A program made the translations under genes and the position numbers. A stretch of DNA of 64,000 nt from Yersinia kristensenii (GTDB lineage: Bacteria > Pseudomonadota > Gammaproteobacteria > Enterobacterales > Enterobacteriaceae): assembly GCF_900460525.1 (NCBI RefSeq), contig NZ_UHIY01000001.1, forward strand, positions 310,001 through 374,000, read 5' to 3'. The first letter of the stretch is position 1. Every line of letters starts with the position of its first letter. Shown piece by piece: positions 49,638 to 58,170 of the stretch. Below the pieces are notes generated by a model. That model made no database searches. It was not told the DNA's origin and worked only from the letters and a program-made list of their open reading frames with translations.

Positions 49638-50368
49638 ATCCAGCAGCGCAAGATTTGATCCTCGAAACCCGTGGGCTAAGCAAACGCTTTGGCGGTATTC
49701 AGGTTATCAATCAAGTTGATTTGCAAATCCGTCGTGGTGAAGTCCGCTGTGTGATTGGCCCAAATGGCGCGGGTAAAAGTACCTTTTTCAAACTGCTGAC
49801 TGGCGAACATACGCCAAGTGATGGGGATATCCGCTTTTTTAATCGACGGCTGAACACTCTGCCGCCCTTCCAGCGCATTCGTATGGGCATGAGCATTAAG
49901 TTTCAGATCCCCGGCATCTTTCCTGAACTGACAGTTGAGCAGCATTTACAGCTATCACTCAGTCACTTACGCCCAGAGGTTCGCGCGCAAGCGGTCAGTG
50001 TCGATGAGCTATTAGAGCGCTTTAAGCTCAGAGCGGAATACCACCAGCTGGCCGGTAATTTATCTCACGGCAAGAAACAGTGGTTGGAAATTGCCATGGC
50101 GGTGTCGCTACAACCCACTTTACTGATGCTGGATGAGCCGGTCGCGGGGTTATCTATTGATGAAACCTATCTCACCGGCGAGCTGATTAAGCAGATGCAA
50201 AGTGACGGCCTGACATTGATGGTGGTGGAACACGACATGACATTCGTGCGGCAAATAGCTTCACAGGTCACTGTGCTCCATGGCGGACAAGTGTTTGCCG
50301 ACGGTAATGCCGCCGAGGTGCTAGCCCGTGAGGATGTGGCAGATATCTACTTGGGGAAAGCAGTATGA
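49634..50368 (+). CDS. urtD: ABC transporter ATPase, UrtD type
   Basis: 244-residue ATP-binding subunit. Walker A GPNGAGKST, signature region LSHGKKQWLEIAMAV (the SHG...QWLEI form is typical of UrtD rather than LivG), Walker B LLMLDEPVAGL and switch His in VVEHDM. ATG at 49634 overlaps the urtC stop (ATGA) and follows AGGGGAG; a long upstream frame lies inside urtC and is discarded. Couples ATP hydrolysis to UrtBC. Confidence 0.95.
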   Translation: MNPAAQDLILETRGLSKRFGGIQVINQVDLQIRRGEVRCVIGPNGAGKSTFFKLLTGEHTPSDGDIRFFNRRLNTLPPFQRIRMGMSIKFQIPGIFPELTVEQHLQLSLSHLRPEVRAQAVSVDELLERFKLRAEYHQLAGNLSHGKKQWLEIAMAVSLQPTLLMLDEPVAGLSIDETYLTGELIKQMQSDGLTLMVVEHDMTFVRQIASQVTVLHGGQVFADGNAAEVLAREDVADIYLGKAV

Positions 50369-51084
50369 ATAACGTGGTTTTACACATAGAAGGACTGACT
50401 GGCGGTTATGGCGGCGGGCAAGTGCTCAATGGCGTCACGCTACAACTGCACGCGGCGGAAGTCTTGGGGTTGATTGGCCGCAATGGCGTGGGGAAAACCA
50501 CCTTAATGCGCACGTTGATGGGTGCCGTTCCGGCGCGACAAGGCCAGATTTTGTTGGGGGAAATTGACATCACCCAGGCCTCGCCGCAGCGCCGCGCCCG
50601 TCTGGGAATCGGCTATGTTCCGCAAGGGCGCGAGGTATTTGCCGGGCTAACTGTGGCAGAAAACCTGCAAGTCGGCATGCAGTTTGTCCGTGAACACCGC
50701 GAGTTTGCCCAAGACTTACTGGAGCGAGTACTAGATTACTTCCCGATTTTGCGTCAAAGACTCAAACAAAAAGCCGGCACCATGAGTGGTGGTGAGCAAC
50801 AACAGTTGGCTATCGCCAGAGCCTTGGTCGGTTCGCCCAAAGTGTTATTGCTGGATGAACCCTCTGAAGGCGTCCAACCCTCTATCGTCAACATCATTGC
50901 CGATACCTTGGTGCGCATTGCCCGCGAGCTGCATGTGGCGGTGATTCTGGTCGAGCAGGATATCGCGATGATCCAGCGGGCCGCACAACGTTGTGCGGTG
51001 ATGGATAAAGGCCATGTAGTCGAAAACCTGTCAAAACAACAACTTTCTGATGATCTTTTAATGCGCCGTCATCTGGCTCTGTAG
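50365..51084 (+). CDS. urtE: ABC transporter ATPase, UrtE type
   Basis: 239-residue second ATPase of the importer. Walker A GRNGVGKTT, VPQGREVFAGLTVAENL, signature MSGGEQQQLAIARAL, Walker B LLLDEPSEGVQPSIV (the SEGVQPSI form is typical of UrtE) and VEQDIAM. Start overlaps the urtD stop by four bases. Confidence 0.95.
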   Translation: MNNVVLHIEGLTGGYGGGQVLNGVTLQLHAAEVLGLIGRNGVGKTTLMRTLMGAVPARQGQILLGEIDITQASPQRRARLGIGYVPQGREVFAGLTVAENLQVGMQFVREHREFAQDLLERVLDYFPILRQRLKQKAGTMSGGEQQQLAIARALVGSPKVLLLDEPSEGVQPSIVNIIADTLVRIARELHVAVILVEQDIAMIQRAAQRCAVMDKGHVVENLSKQQLSDDLLMRRHLAL

Positions 51085-51115
51085 CCGGGTGCCCTAATGA
51101 TGTGGAGAATTGCTA

Positions 51116-52105
51116 ATGAAATGGCTGGAAGAATCAATCATGGTTAAACGCGGTGTCGGTGCAGGTCGTAAACCGGTCACTCATCATTTGACGGAAGAGA
51201 TGCAAAAAGAGTTTCACTACACCATCGGCCCTTACTCAACGCCGGTTTTGACCATTGAACCCGGTGACCGGGTGATTGTAGACACGCGAGATGCTTTCGA
51301 GGGAGCGATTAGCTCAGAGCAGGATATCCCGAGCCAACTGCTCAAAATGCCGTTTCTCAACCCGCAAAATGGCCCGATTATGGTCAATGGTGCCGAGAAA
51401 GGCGATGTGATTGCGGTCTATATCGAATCCATGTTGCCGCGTGGGGTTAATCCGCACGGCATCTGCGCCATGATCCCGCACTTTGGTGGGCTGACCGGCA
51501 CAGATTTGACCGCCATGCTCAATGATCCGCTGCCGGAAAAAGTGCGCATGATTAAGCTCGATAGTGAAAAAGTCTACTGGAGCGAGCGCCATACCCTGCC
51601 CTATAAGCCGCATATTGGCACCCTGAGTGTGTCGCCGGAAATTGACTCCATCAATTCTCTGACACCGGATAATCACGGCGGGAATATGGATGTGCCGGAC
51701 ATCGGGCCGGGCAGTATTACTTATCTGCCGGTACGCGCCCCCGGCGGCCGCCTGTTTATTGGCGATGCCCATGCTTGTCAGGGGGATGGCGAAATTTGCG
51801 GCACCGCGGTGGAATTCGCCTCTATCACCACCATCAAAGTGGATTTGATTAAAAACTGGCAGCTCTCCTGGCCACGGATGGAAAACGCCGAAACCATCAT
51901 GAGTATCGGCAGCGCACGCCCACTAGAGGATGCCACCCGCATTGCTTATCGTGACCTGATTTACTGGTTGGTGGCCGATTTTGGTTTCGAACAATGGGAT
52001 GCCTACATGCTACTGAGCCAATGCGGCAAAGTGCGGCTGGGTAATATGGTTGACCCCAAATACACCGTCGGCGCAATGCTTAACAAAGAACTTTTAGCGC
52101 AGTAA
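51116..52105 (+). CDS. fmdA: Formamidase / acetamidase (FmdA_AmdA family)
   Basis: 329-residue amidase of the FmdA/AmdA family, hydrolysing formamide or acetamide to the acid and ammonia. Conserved PGDRVIVDTRDAFEGAI, GDVIAVYIESMLPRGVNPHG, PDNHGGNMDVPDIGPGS, GGRLFIGDAHACQGDGEICGTAVEF. Not related to nitrilase-type amidases. The ATG at 51116 has GGAG eight bases upstream; an alternative TTG two codons earlier is less likely. 31 bp after urtE, so in the same operon. Confidence 0.9.
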   Translation: MKWLEESIMVKRGVGAGRKPVTHHLTEEMQKEFHYTIGPYSTPVLTIEPGDRVIVDTRDAFEGAISSEQDIPSQLLKMPFLNPQNGPIMVNGAEKGDVIAVYIESMLPRGVNPHGICAMIPHFGGLTGTDLTAMLNDPLPEKVRMIKLDSEKVYWSERHTLPYKPHIGTLSVSPEIDSINSLTPDNHGGNMDVPDIGPGSITYLPVRAPGGRLFIGDAHACQGDGEICGTAVEFASITTIKVDLIKNWQLSWPRMENAETIMSIGSARPLEDATRIAYRDLIYWLVADFGFEQWDAYMLLSQCGKVRLGNMVDPKYTVGAMLNKELLAQ

Positions 52106-52194
52106 AAACGGCTAGCACAAGCATCCTTGCCTCCAGGTTAACGGGGTGAGGTTATTGATAAAGCTCGGAGATTGGCGGTGCGACTGCACCGATG

Positions 52195-52267
52195 GGCACT
52201 CCGGTCGCTTACGCGACTACGACCCATTCGGCACATTTCCCCGCTTATCAACTTTGTCAGCAGTCTG
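52195..52267 (+). repeat. 73-bp operon repeat, copy 2 (fmdA-amiC spacer)
   Basis: Second copy of the element at 47531-47603, same orientation, ending 54 bp before the amiC-like start. It folds a perfect 5-bp hairpin GTCGC-TTAC-GCGAC at 52204-52217, the counterpart of the ACGG / CCGT stem of copy 1. Part of it lies in an open frame continuous with amiC, but that translation has no similarity to the AmiC family. Confidence 0.75.
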
Positions 52268-52321
52268 GGCTGTTATTCAAGTTTATCTAATCGCCATTCT
52301 CAACAGCATAAGCAGGTGGCT

Positions 52322-53488
52322 ATGAGTTCAGAAACACCGGTCAATATTGGCTTGCTGTACTCCTTCAGTGGTGTGACGGCGGCACAAGAATTGTCGCAGT
52401 GGCGTGGGGCGACACAGGCGATTGCTGAAATTAACCAAAATGGCGGTATCAACGGCAGGCTGCTGAATGCCATTCATTTTGACCCAAAATCTGATGATGC
52501 GCAGTTCCGTGCTCTGGCCGAACAATTGATCGTCGAGCATGAGGTTAATGTAATTTTTGGCGGCTATACCTCCAGTAGCCGCAAAGCCATGTCGCCGATT
52601 GTAGAGAAATATCGGCGGCTGCTGTTCTATTCACAACTGTATGAAGGCTTTGAGTTTTCTGACAATATTTTCTATGGCGGCGCAGCACCTAATCAAAACT
52701 GCGTACAACTAGCAGACTATCTGACGGGCCAATTTGGCGCGCGAGTGTATTTGATTGGCTCCCGCTATATCTATCCCTACGAATGTAATCGCAATATGCA
52801 GGAACTCATTCTGCAACGCCATGATGGTGCAGTGATTGGCGAGCGCTACCTGGATCTGAATGCCCCTTATGAGGCTTTCCTGCCCATTATCGAGGAAATA
52901 ACCAAAAAGCAGCCCAATTTTATCTTCAGCACGGTGGTCGGGCAAACCGTCCCTTTCTTGTATCAAGCTTATCAGGCGGCAGGGCTAGATCCTGCCCGCA
53001 TGCCTATTGGCAGCCTGAATACATCAGAAACTGAGATTGCCATTATGGGGGCGGAAGTGGCACAGGGCCATTTTAGCTCAGCCCCTTATTTCCAAAGCAT
53101 TGGCACAAAAGCGAATCAATCAGCACTCAAACAATTCCATCAGCAATTCGGGCCGGAATTCACCACCGACATGAATTGGGAAGCCACCTACAGTCAGGTG
53201 CATTTATTCGCCAAAGCTATGGCCGAGTGCGGCAGTGACCATATTTATCCGCTGTCCGCCGCCTTGCGCGGCAGCCAATTTGATGCGCCACAAGGCCGCA
53301 TTCGTATTGACCCGCTGAACCAACACACCGGGCTTTATCCGCGCATTGGTATGGCGAATGAAAGCGGGCAATTTACTATCGTGCAAGAATCTCGCCGTAT
53401 CGTCGAACCCGACCCCTATATGACCAACCAAATTCAGGGCGATTGGGTCACCAAACTCACGACAGTGGGGTATCCACATGCGACCTAG
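52322..53488 (+). CDS. amiC: Cytoplasmic amide sensor, AmiC-like
   Basis: 388-residue periplasmic-binding-protein fold without signal peptide, matching Pseudomonas AmiC (385): IGLLYSFSGVTAAQELSQ, VNVIFGGYTSSSRKAMSPIVEKY, YEGFEFSDNIFYGGAAPNQN, IGSRYIYPYECNRNM, FSTVVGQTVPFLYQAY, NTSETEIAIMGAEVAQGHF, FDAPQGRIRIDP. AmiC holds AmiR inactive until an amide binds. ATG 52322 follows AGGTGG; the 50 codons of open frame upstream cross the 73-bp repeat and are not part of the protein. Overlaps amiR by 11 bases. Confidence 0.9.
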   Translation: MSSETPVNIGLLYSFSGVTAAQELSQWRGATQAIAEINQNGGINGRLLNAIHFDPKSDDAQFRALAEQLIVEHEVNVIFGGYTSSSRKAMSPIVEKYRRLLFYSQLYEGFEFSDNIFYGGAAPNQNCVQLADYLTGQFGARVYLIGSRYIYPYECNRNMQELILQRHDGAVIGERYLDLNAPYEAFLPIIEEITKKQPNFIFSTVVGQTVPFLYQAYQAAGLDPARMPIGSLNTSETEIAIMGAEVAQGHFSSAPYFQSIGTKANQSALKQFHQQFGPEFTTDMNWEATYSQVHLFAKAMAECGSDHIYPLSAALRGSQFDAPQGRIRIDPLNQHTGLYPRIGMANESGQFTIVQESRRIVEPDPYMTNQIQGDWVTKLTTVGYPHAT

Positions 53489-54116
53489 CGACAGCAGAAT
53501 CAGCGCGACAGCCCTCTTACTCAGCCGCGGGATCCGCTGTGTGGTGCTACACCCCGACGACGACGATGGCGAAACCCTGACCAATCATTTGCGCCGAATG
53601 GGGTTTAAAGTGCAGGCTTTCTGGCCCATTCCCGAGCAACTGCCCGCCGATACCGACTTAATTTTCTATGCATTACAATCAGATAACCCAGAACCAGATG
53701 TGTCATGGTTCACCCCCAACAAACATGCGCTGATAACGGTTATCGCCTATGAGAACCCCACATTTATTGATCAAGCACTCAAGATGGGCGCGGACAGCAC
53801 CATAACCACCCCGCTGCGCGCCTCAGGTTTACTGTCGGCGATGGTGTTTGCTTTACACCATGCCCAACAGCAGCGGCAAATGAGTGATCGTATTGAGCGA
53901 TTGGAGAAAAAAGTGCTGGGCGTTCGCCAGGTCAGTGAGGCCAAAGCCATTCTGATGCGGATGCACAGCATTGGCGAAGAACAGGCCTACGAAATCCTGC
54001 GCCATCAGGCCATGGATAAACGCATTACCGTCGAAGAGATCTCATGCGCACTGATTCAAGCCAATGATATTTTCTCCTGGACCACCCCAGGAGCCACCAA
54101 TAACCGGAAGAACTGA
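53478..54116 (+). CDS. amiR: ANTAR-domain transcription antiterminator, AmiR-like
   Basis: 212-residue protein (Pseudomonas AmiR 196): a receiver-like N-terminal domain lacking the usual phospho-acceptor pocket (about 1-125), a coiled-coil linker (MSDRIERLEKKVLG, 135-148) and a C-terminal ANTAR RNA-binding domain (about 150-198) with EAKAILMRMHSIGEEQAYEI and LRHQAMDKRITVEEI. ANTAR proteins bind hairpins in leader RNA and block terminators. Its start lies inside amiC, so the two are coupled and made in matching amounts. Natural target: the urtA leader terminator at 46147-46187. Confidence 0.9.
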   Translation: MRPSDSRISATALLLSRGIRCVVLHPDDDDGETLTNHLRRMGFKVQAFWPIPEQLPADTDLIFYALQSDNPEPDVSWFTPNKHALITVIAYENPTFIDQALKMGADSTITTPLRASGLLSAMVFALHHAQQQRQMSDRIERLEKKVLGVRQVSEAKAILMRMHSIGEEQAYEILRHQAMDKRITVEEISCALIQANDIFSWTTPGATNNRKN

Positions 54117-54171
54117 GTTTCGATTGTTCGGAGCTCCCCCAGAACATCATTCAGAATTTATGAGGATAATC

Positions 54172-55905
54172 ATGTCGATAGCCCCTTACCTTGCAGCCGC
54201 CATTCAATTTGAACCCCGCATGTTTGCCAAAGAAGCAAATTTGCAGCAATTATTGGCATTGGTAGAACAGGCGGCACAGAAAGGTGCTCGTCTGATTACC
54301 ACCCCAGAAATGGCGACCACCGGCTACTGCTGGTTTGATCGACAGGAAATTGCACCAATGGTCGAAACCGTCCCCGGCGAAAGCACTGCCCGTTTCGCTG
54401 AATTAGCGCAACGTTATCAATGCTATATCGTGTTAGGTATGCCGGAGGTAGACCAAGAAACCGCGCTGTATTACAACAGTGCGGTACTCATCGGGCCGCA
54501 AGGGGTCATTGGCTGTCATCGCAAAAGTCACGCCTATATATCAGAACCGAAATGGGCCGCTGCAGGAGATGTCGGGCATCAAGTGTTTGATACGCCGCTA
54601 GGGCGTATCGGCATGTTGGTGTGTATGGATATTCATTTTCCCGAAACCGCCCGCTTGCTGGCGCTGGATGGCGCTGATGTGATTTGCCATATCAGCAATT
54701 GGCTGGCGGAGCGCACCCCTGCCCCTTACTGGATCAGCCGGGCGATGGAAAATGGCTGTTATTTACTGGAAAGCAACCGCTGGGGGCGAGAGCGCGGAGT
54801 CCAATTTAGCGGCGGCAGCTGCATCATTGAACCTGATGGCAACATTGCAGCAGTGGTGGATGACGGCAACGGAATAGCTTATGCCGAAGTTGATATCAGC
54901 CGCAGCCGCCAGCGCCAGGTATTGGGCGAGTTAGTGTTTGAACAGCGCCGCCCTGACTATTATCACGCGCTATTAAGTGACAGTTTTTTGTGGAACCCGC
55001 AAGATTTCTTTGGGCTTTACGGCCAGCAGCCTTTGCCTCCGGGCAAACAGAGCCGCATCACGGTGGCGCAATTCTGCTCAACTGAACAGGTGGAAGAGAA
55101 TCTGGCGACCATTACCGCCATGACAGAAAGTGCCGTTTTACAACAAGGTAGCGAGCTAATTGTGTTTCCAGAGTTAGCCCTGACCGGCTATCACGCCGGT
55201 GCAGTCAATGCACAGACGCCAGAAAGCCCCGCCGTGCAGGCGTTAGCTCGCCTGGCCATGAGATTGCGGGTCTATCTGGTGGTGGGAATGGCTGAAAAAC
55301 AGCAGAATAAAAACTACAATACGCAGATGTTATTTGGCCCGGAGGGGATAATAGGCGGCTACCGGCAAATCCATCTTTCTCAACAAAATCAACAGTGGGC
55401 CAGCGCTGGGGAGCACTGGCAGGTGTTTGATACAGCGCTTGGCAGGGTCGGATTGTTGCTGGGCCATGATGCTCTACTCCCCGAGTCAGCGCGCATTCTG
55501 GCCCTGATGGGATGTGATATTATCGCCTGTTCTGCCGCCCTTCCGGCCGGTTTTACCGCCGCACATAAGGGCAGTGCTGTGGTACAAAATTACCCTATTC
55601 CGACTGGGGCCGACCCGCTGCACTGGCACTTATTCAGAACCCGTGCCGGGGAAAATAATCTTTATCTGGCCTTTGCCAATGCACTCGATGGCAGCAACCA
55701 ACGCGGAGGATATAGCGGAGTGTTCGGGCCAGAAACCTTTACTTTTCCACGGCTTGAGCGGCTGCTTTGGCAAGAAACGCAAACCGTCACACAAACCATT
55801 GATACTCGCTCCCTCGCGGGCAGCCCCTACCCTACCAATGTGGTGCGCCGTAAAGATTTGGTTGCCATGCGCCAGCCCCATCACTATAAACCGCTGCTGA
55901 GCTAA
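54172..55905 (+). CDS. Tandem nitrilase-superfamily amidohydrolase with a degenerate second domain
   Basis: 577 residues with two carbon-nitrogen hydrolase domains. Domain 1 (about 1-275) has the complete triad Glu46 (PEMATTGY), Lys118 (HRKSHAY) and Cys151 (LVCMDIHFPE). Domain 2 (about 293-577) keeps Glu334 (PELALTGY) but has Gln399 in place of Lys (YRQIHL) and Gly431 in place of Cys (LLLGHDALLPE), so it should be catalytically dead. Probably hydrolyses an amide or nitrile in the same pathway. ATG 54172 follows AGGA; the upstream open frame overlaps amiR and is rejected. Last gene of the operon. Confidence 0.85.
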   Translation: MSIAPYLAAAIQFEPRMFAKEANLQQLLALVEQAAQKGARLITTPEMATTGYCWFDRQEIAPMVETVPGESTARFAELAQRYQCYIVLGMPEVDQETALYYNSAVLIGPQGVIGCHRKSHAYISEPKWAAAGDVGHQVFDTPLGRIGMLVCMDIHFPETARLLALDGADVICHISNWLAERTPAPYWISRAMENGCYLLESNRWGRERGVQFSGGSCIIEPDGNIAAVVDDGNGIAYAEVDISRSRQRQVLGELVFEQRRPDYYHALLSDSFLWNPQDFFGLYGQQPLPPGKQSRITVAQFCSTEQVEENLATITAMTESAVLQQGSELIVFPELALTGYHAGAVNAQTPESPAVQALARLAMRLRVYLVVGMAEKQQNKNYNTQMLFGPEGIIGGYRQIHLSQQNQQWASAGEHWQVFDTALGRVGLLLGHDALLPESARILALMGCDIIACSAALPAGFTAAHKGSAVVQNYPIPTGADPLHWHLFRTRAGENNLYLAFANALDGSNQRGGYSGVFGPETFTFPRLERLLWQETQTVTQTIDTRSLAGSPYPTNVVRRKDLVAMRQPHHYKPLLS

Positions 55906-55962
55906 GCCCCCTCCCTAACAACTCTCGGTTAAAGACTGCCGGGAGTGGTTGTGCAATGAGCT

Positions 55963-55982
55963 TTTTGCACATATGTGCAAAA
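55963..55982. promoter_or_regulatory. Candidate SorC operator 1
   Basis: Perfect 20-bp palindrome TTTTGCACATATGTGCAAAA. Two more copies follow nearer sorC. Confidence 0.65.
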
Positions 55983-56101
55983 CCCACCACATCACGCAAA
56001 ATAAAAATGTGATCAGAATCGAATATTTGTTCGGAATAAAGCGGGCAGACACAAAAACCGTTTTTATATTTATTTAATACAAATCAATCCATTAAAGAAG
56101 C

Positions 56102-56117
56102 TTGCACAGATGTGCGA
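56102..56117. promoter_or_regulatory. Candidate SorC operator 2
   Basis: TTGCACAGATGTGCGA, one mismatch from palindromic TTGCAC-N4-GTGCAA, centre 137 bp from operator 1. Confidence 0.55.
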
Positions 56118-56245
56118 TATCTGAAATTAATTCCAATGAGTCTATTAGGGGATTGTTTTGCCATTGGTGAGATATTCGTTATTTTGTACTTTTGACTTAA
56201 AAAATAGAAAGTGATTATATCAGGTCATAGATAACTTAATGACAT

Positions 56246-56261
56246 CTGCACAAATGTGCAA
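56246..56261. promoter_or_regulatory. Candidate SorC operator 3, over the sorC ribosome site
   Basis: CTGCACAAATGTGCAA, ending 9 bp before the sorC start codon at 56271 and just upstream of its ribosome site, centre 144 bp from operator 2. Position suggests autoregulation. Confidence 0.55.
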
Positions 56262-56270
56262 GAGGCTGAA

Positions 56271-57230
56271 ATGGAAAAAAGCGATGATCTGCGCCTGATG
56301 GTGAAAGTTGCACAAATGTATTATGAGCAAAATTTCACACAAGCTGAGATAGCGCGGGCGCTGGGGATTTACCGCACCAGCATTAGCCGAATGCTCAAAA
56401 AAGTACGCGAACAAGGTATTGTCACTATTTCAATCAACTATAACTATAACGAAAATTTGTTGTTGGAACAGCAGTTGAAATCGCGCTTTAAATTACGCGA
56501 AGCGATTGTCGTTTCTTGCGAGCAGGACACCTCGCCGGAACAGCAACTGATATTGATGGGAAAACAATGTAGCGCATTACTGAATAGAATTATTGAAAAT
56601 GGCGATATTCTGGGCTTCTCCTGGGGCAGTGCGATTGCCACACTGGTTGAGCAAATGGATGTCTCGCCAGTATCGCGCCAATTAACCTGTATTCCCATGG
56701 TTGGCGGCCCTTCAGGTAAATTGGAAAGCCGCTTTCATGTCAATACACTGGTCTACAGCGCCGCAATGAAATTAAAAGGCGAGTCATTGCTGATCGATTT
56801 CCCGGCTATTCTGGAAAAAAGTGTTATCCGCGATGGTATTGTGCAATCTCAGCATTATCAGGCGATTGCCGATTATTGGCAGCGACTGGATATCGCTATA
56901 TTTGGTATTGGTTCACCCAATATTTCTGGCAATTCTACCTGGCGTGCCTTTTATGGTAGCGATGTTATTGACCACTTTAATGACCGACAGGTGGCGGGTG
57001 ATATCTGTTCTCGCTTTTATGATTTACAGGGTAATCCGGTTGAAACCACTATCTCGGATAAAACCATTACCATTCAATTGGACAAAATTAAGAAAGCCCG
57101 TTATTCCATTGGAATAGCGCACTCTCACGAGAAAATTAGCGGGATCATCGGCGCGATTAAAGGAAAATATATTAATAGCCTGGTGACCACCAAAGAAACT
57201 GCCGAGGAGATATTAAAACTCACGGCATAA
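56271..57230 (+). CDS. sorC: SorC-family transcriptional regulator of the sorbose operon
   Basis: 319 residues (Klebsiella SorC 315): N-terminal HTH (about 20-50, FTQAEIARALGIYRTSISRMLKKV) and the sugar-phosphate-binding SorC domain (GDILGFSWGSAIATLVEQM, MVGGPSGKLESRFHVN, FGIGSPNISGNSTW). In Klebsiella it activates with sorbose and represses without. ATG 56271 has GAGG five bases upstream; the GTG at 56256 is less likely. First gene of sorCDFBAME. Confidence 0.92.
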   Translation: MEKSDDLRLMVKVAQMYYEQNFTQAEIARALGIYRTSISRMLKKVREQGIVTISINYNYNENLLLEQQLKSRFKLREAIVVSCEQDTSPEQQLILMGKQCSALLNRIIENGDILGFSWGSAIATLVEQMDVSPVSRQLTCIPMVGGPSGKLESRFHVNTLVYSAAMKLKGESLLIDFPAILEKSVIRDGIVQSQHYQAIADYWQRLDIAIFGIGSPNISGNSTWRAFYGSDVIDHFNDRQVAGDICSRFYDLQGNPVETTISDKTITIQLDKIKKARYSIGIAHSHEKISGIIGAIKGKYINSLVTTKETAEEILKLTA

Positions 57231-57352
57231 CGTATTCATTAATAATGACAGTGGGGGGTTAACTCCCCCTTAAAACCTAAAGACCATTTAACAAATCATA
57301 CTTTCGGTATGTGGCCGAGTATTATCCAAAATTAGATAGACAGGGAAATATT

Positions 57353-58159
57353 ATGAGCGATTGGCTAAATTTAAAAGATAAAGTGGTTATTGTCACCGGT
57401 GGTGCGTCAGGGATTGGTTATGCCATTGTAGAAGAATTACTGACGGCGGGAGCCAAGGTACAATTAGCTGATGTTAATCCACTTGAGGGTGAGATTAAAA
57501 ATAATCCGCAATTGAATTTTATTCAATTGGATATTTCTGACCGTAATAGCGTACAAGCCGCAATAGATAATATTTTGGCTCAACACGGGCATATTGATGC
57601 GCTGGTTAACAATGCGGGGATTAATCTCCCACGACTGTTGGTCGATCCCAAGCAAAGTCATAGCCAATATGAACTGAAAGATAATGAATTTGAAAAAATG
57701 GTTAATGTGAATCAGAAAGGGGTCTATCTGATGTCACAAGCTGTAGCACGCAATATGATAGAAAATAAAAATGGCGTCATTATTAACCTCACCTCAGAAA
57801 GCGGATTGGAAGGTTCAGAAGGCCAAAGTTGCTATGCCGCGACTAAAGCCGCGCTATACAGCTTTACCCGCTCGTGGGCCAAAGAACTGGGGAAATACGG
57901 TATCCGCGTAGTGGGTGTCGCACCCGGCATTTTAGAAAAAACCGGTTTGCGCACTCTCGATTATGAAGAAGCACTGGCCTACACCCGCAATATCACCGTT
58001 GAACAATTGCGCGACGGTTATACCAAGAATGCCATTCCAATTGGCCGGGCAGGGAAACTCTCTGAAATTGCTGATTTCGTCACTTACCTATTATCCGAAC
58101 GCGCCAGCTATATCACGGGTGTGACCTATAACATTGCCGGCGGCAAAACTCGCGGTTAA
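57353..58159 (+). CDS. sorD: Sorbitol-6-phosphate 2-dehydrogenase SorD
   Basis: 268-residue short-chain dehydrogenase (same length as Klebsiella SorD) oxidising D-glucitol 6-phosphate to fructose 6-phosphate. Cofactor motif VTGGASGIGYA, NNAGINLP, catalytic Ser/Tyr/Lys in LTSESGLEG and CYAATKAAL, and GRAGKLSEIADFVTYLLS near the end. ATG 57353 follows AGGG; 122 bp after sorC. Confidence 0.93.
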   Translation: MSDWLNLKDKVVIVTGGASGIGYAIVEELLTAGAKVQLADVNPLEGEIKNNPQLNFIQLDISDRNSVQAAIDNILAQHGHIDALVNNAGINLPRLLVDPKQSHSQYELKDNEFEKMVNVNQKGVYLMSQAVARNMIENKNGVIINLTSESGLEGSEGQSCYAATKAALYSFTRSWAKELGKYGIRVVGVAPGILEKTGLRTLDYEEALAYTRNITVEQLRDGYTKNAIPIGRAGKLSEIADFVTYLLSERASYITGVTYNIAGGKTRG

Positions 58160-58170
58160 CAGGAGGCATA

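Larger units (their letters stand above)
55906..56270. other. Intergenic control region upstream of sorC
   Basis: 365 bp, AT-rich, no gene. Contains three palindromes of the type TTGCAC-N4-GTGCAA (55963-55982, 56102-56117, 56246-56261) and a partial CRP-like site TGTGA-N6-TCGAA (56008-56023), fitting carbohydrate-operon control. Confidence 0.6.

Noticed and set aside
52172..52321. In-frame N-terminal extension of the AmiC-like protein
   Set aside because: It would translate the 73-bp repeat, has no family similarity and lacks a ribosome site; the start at 52322 matches AmiC.
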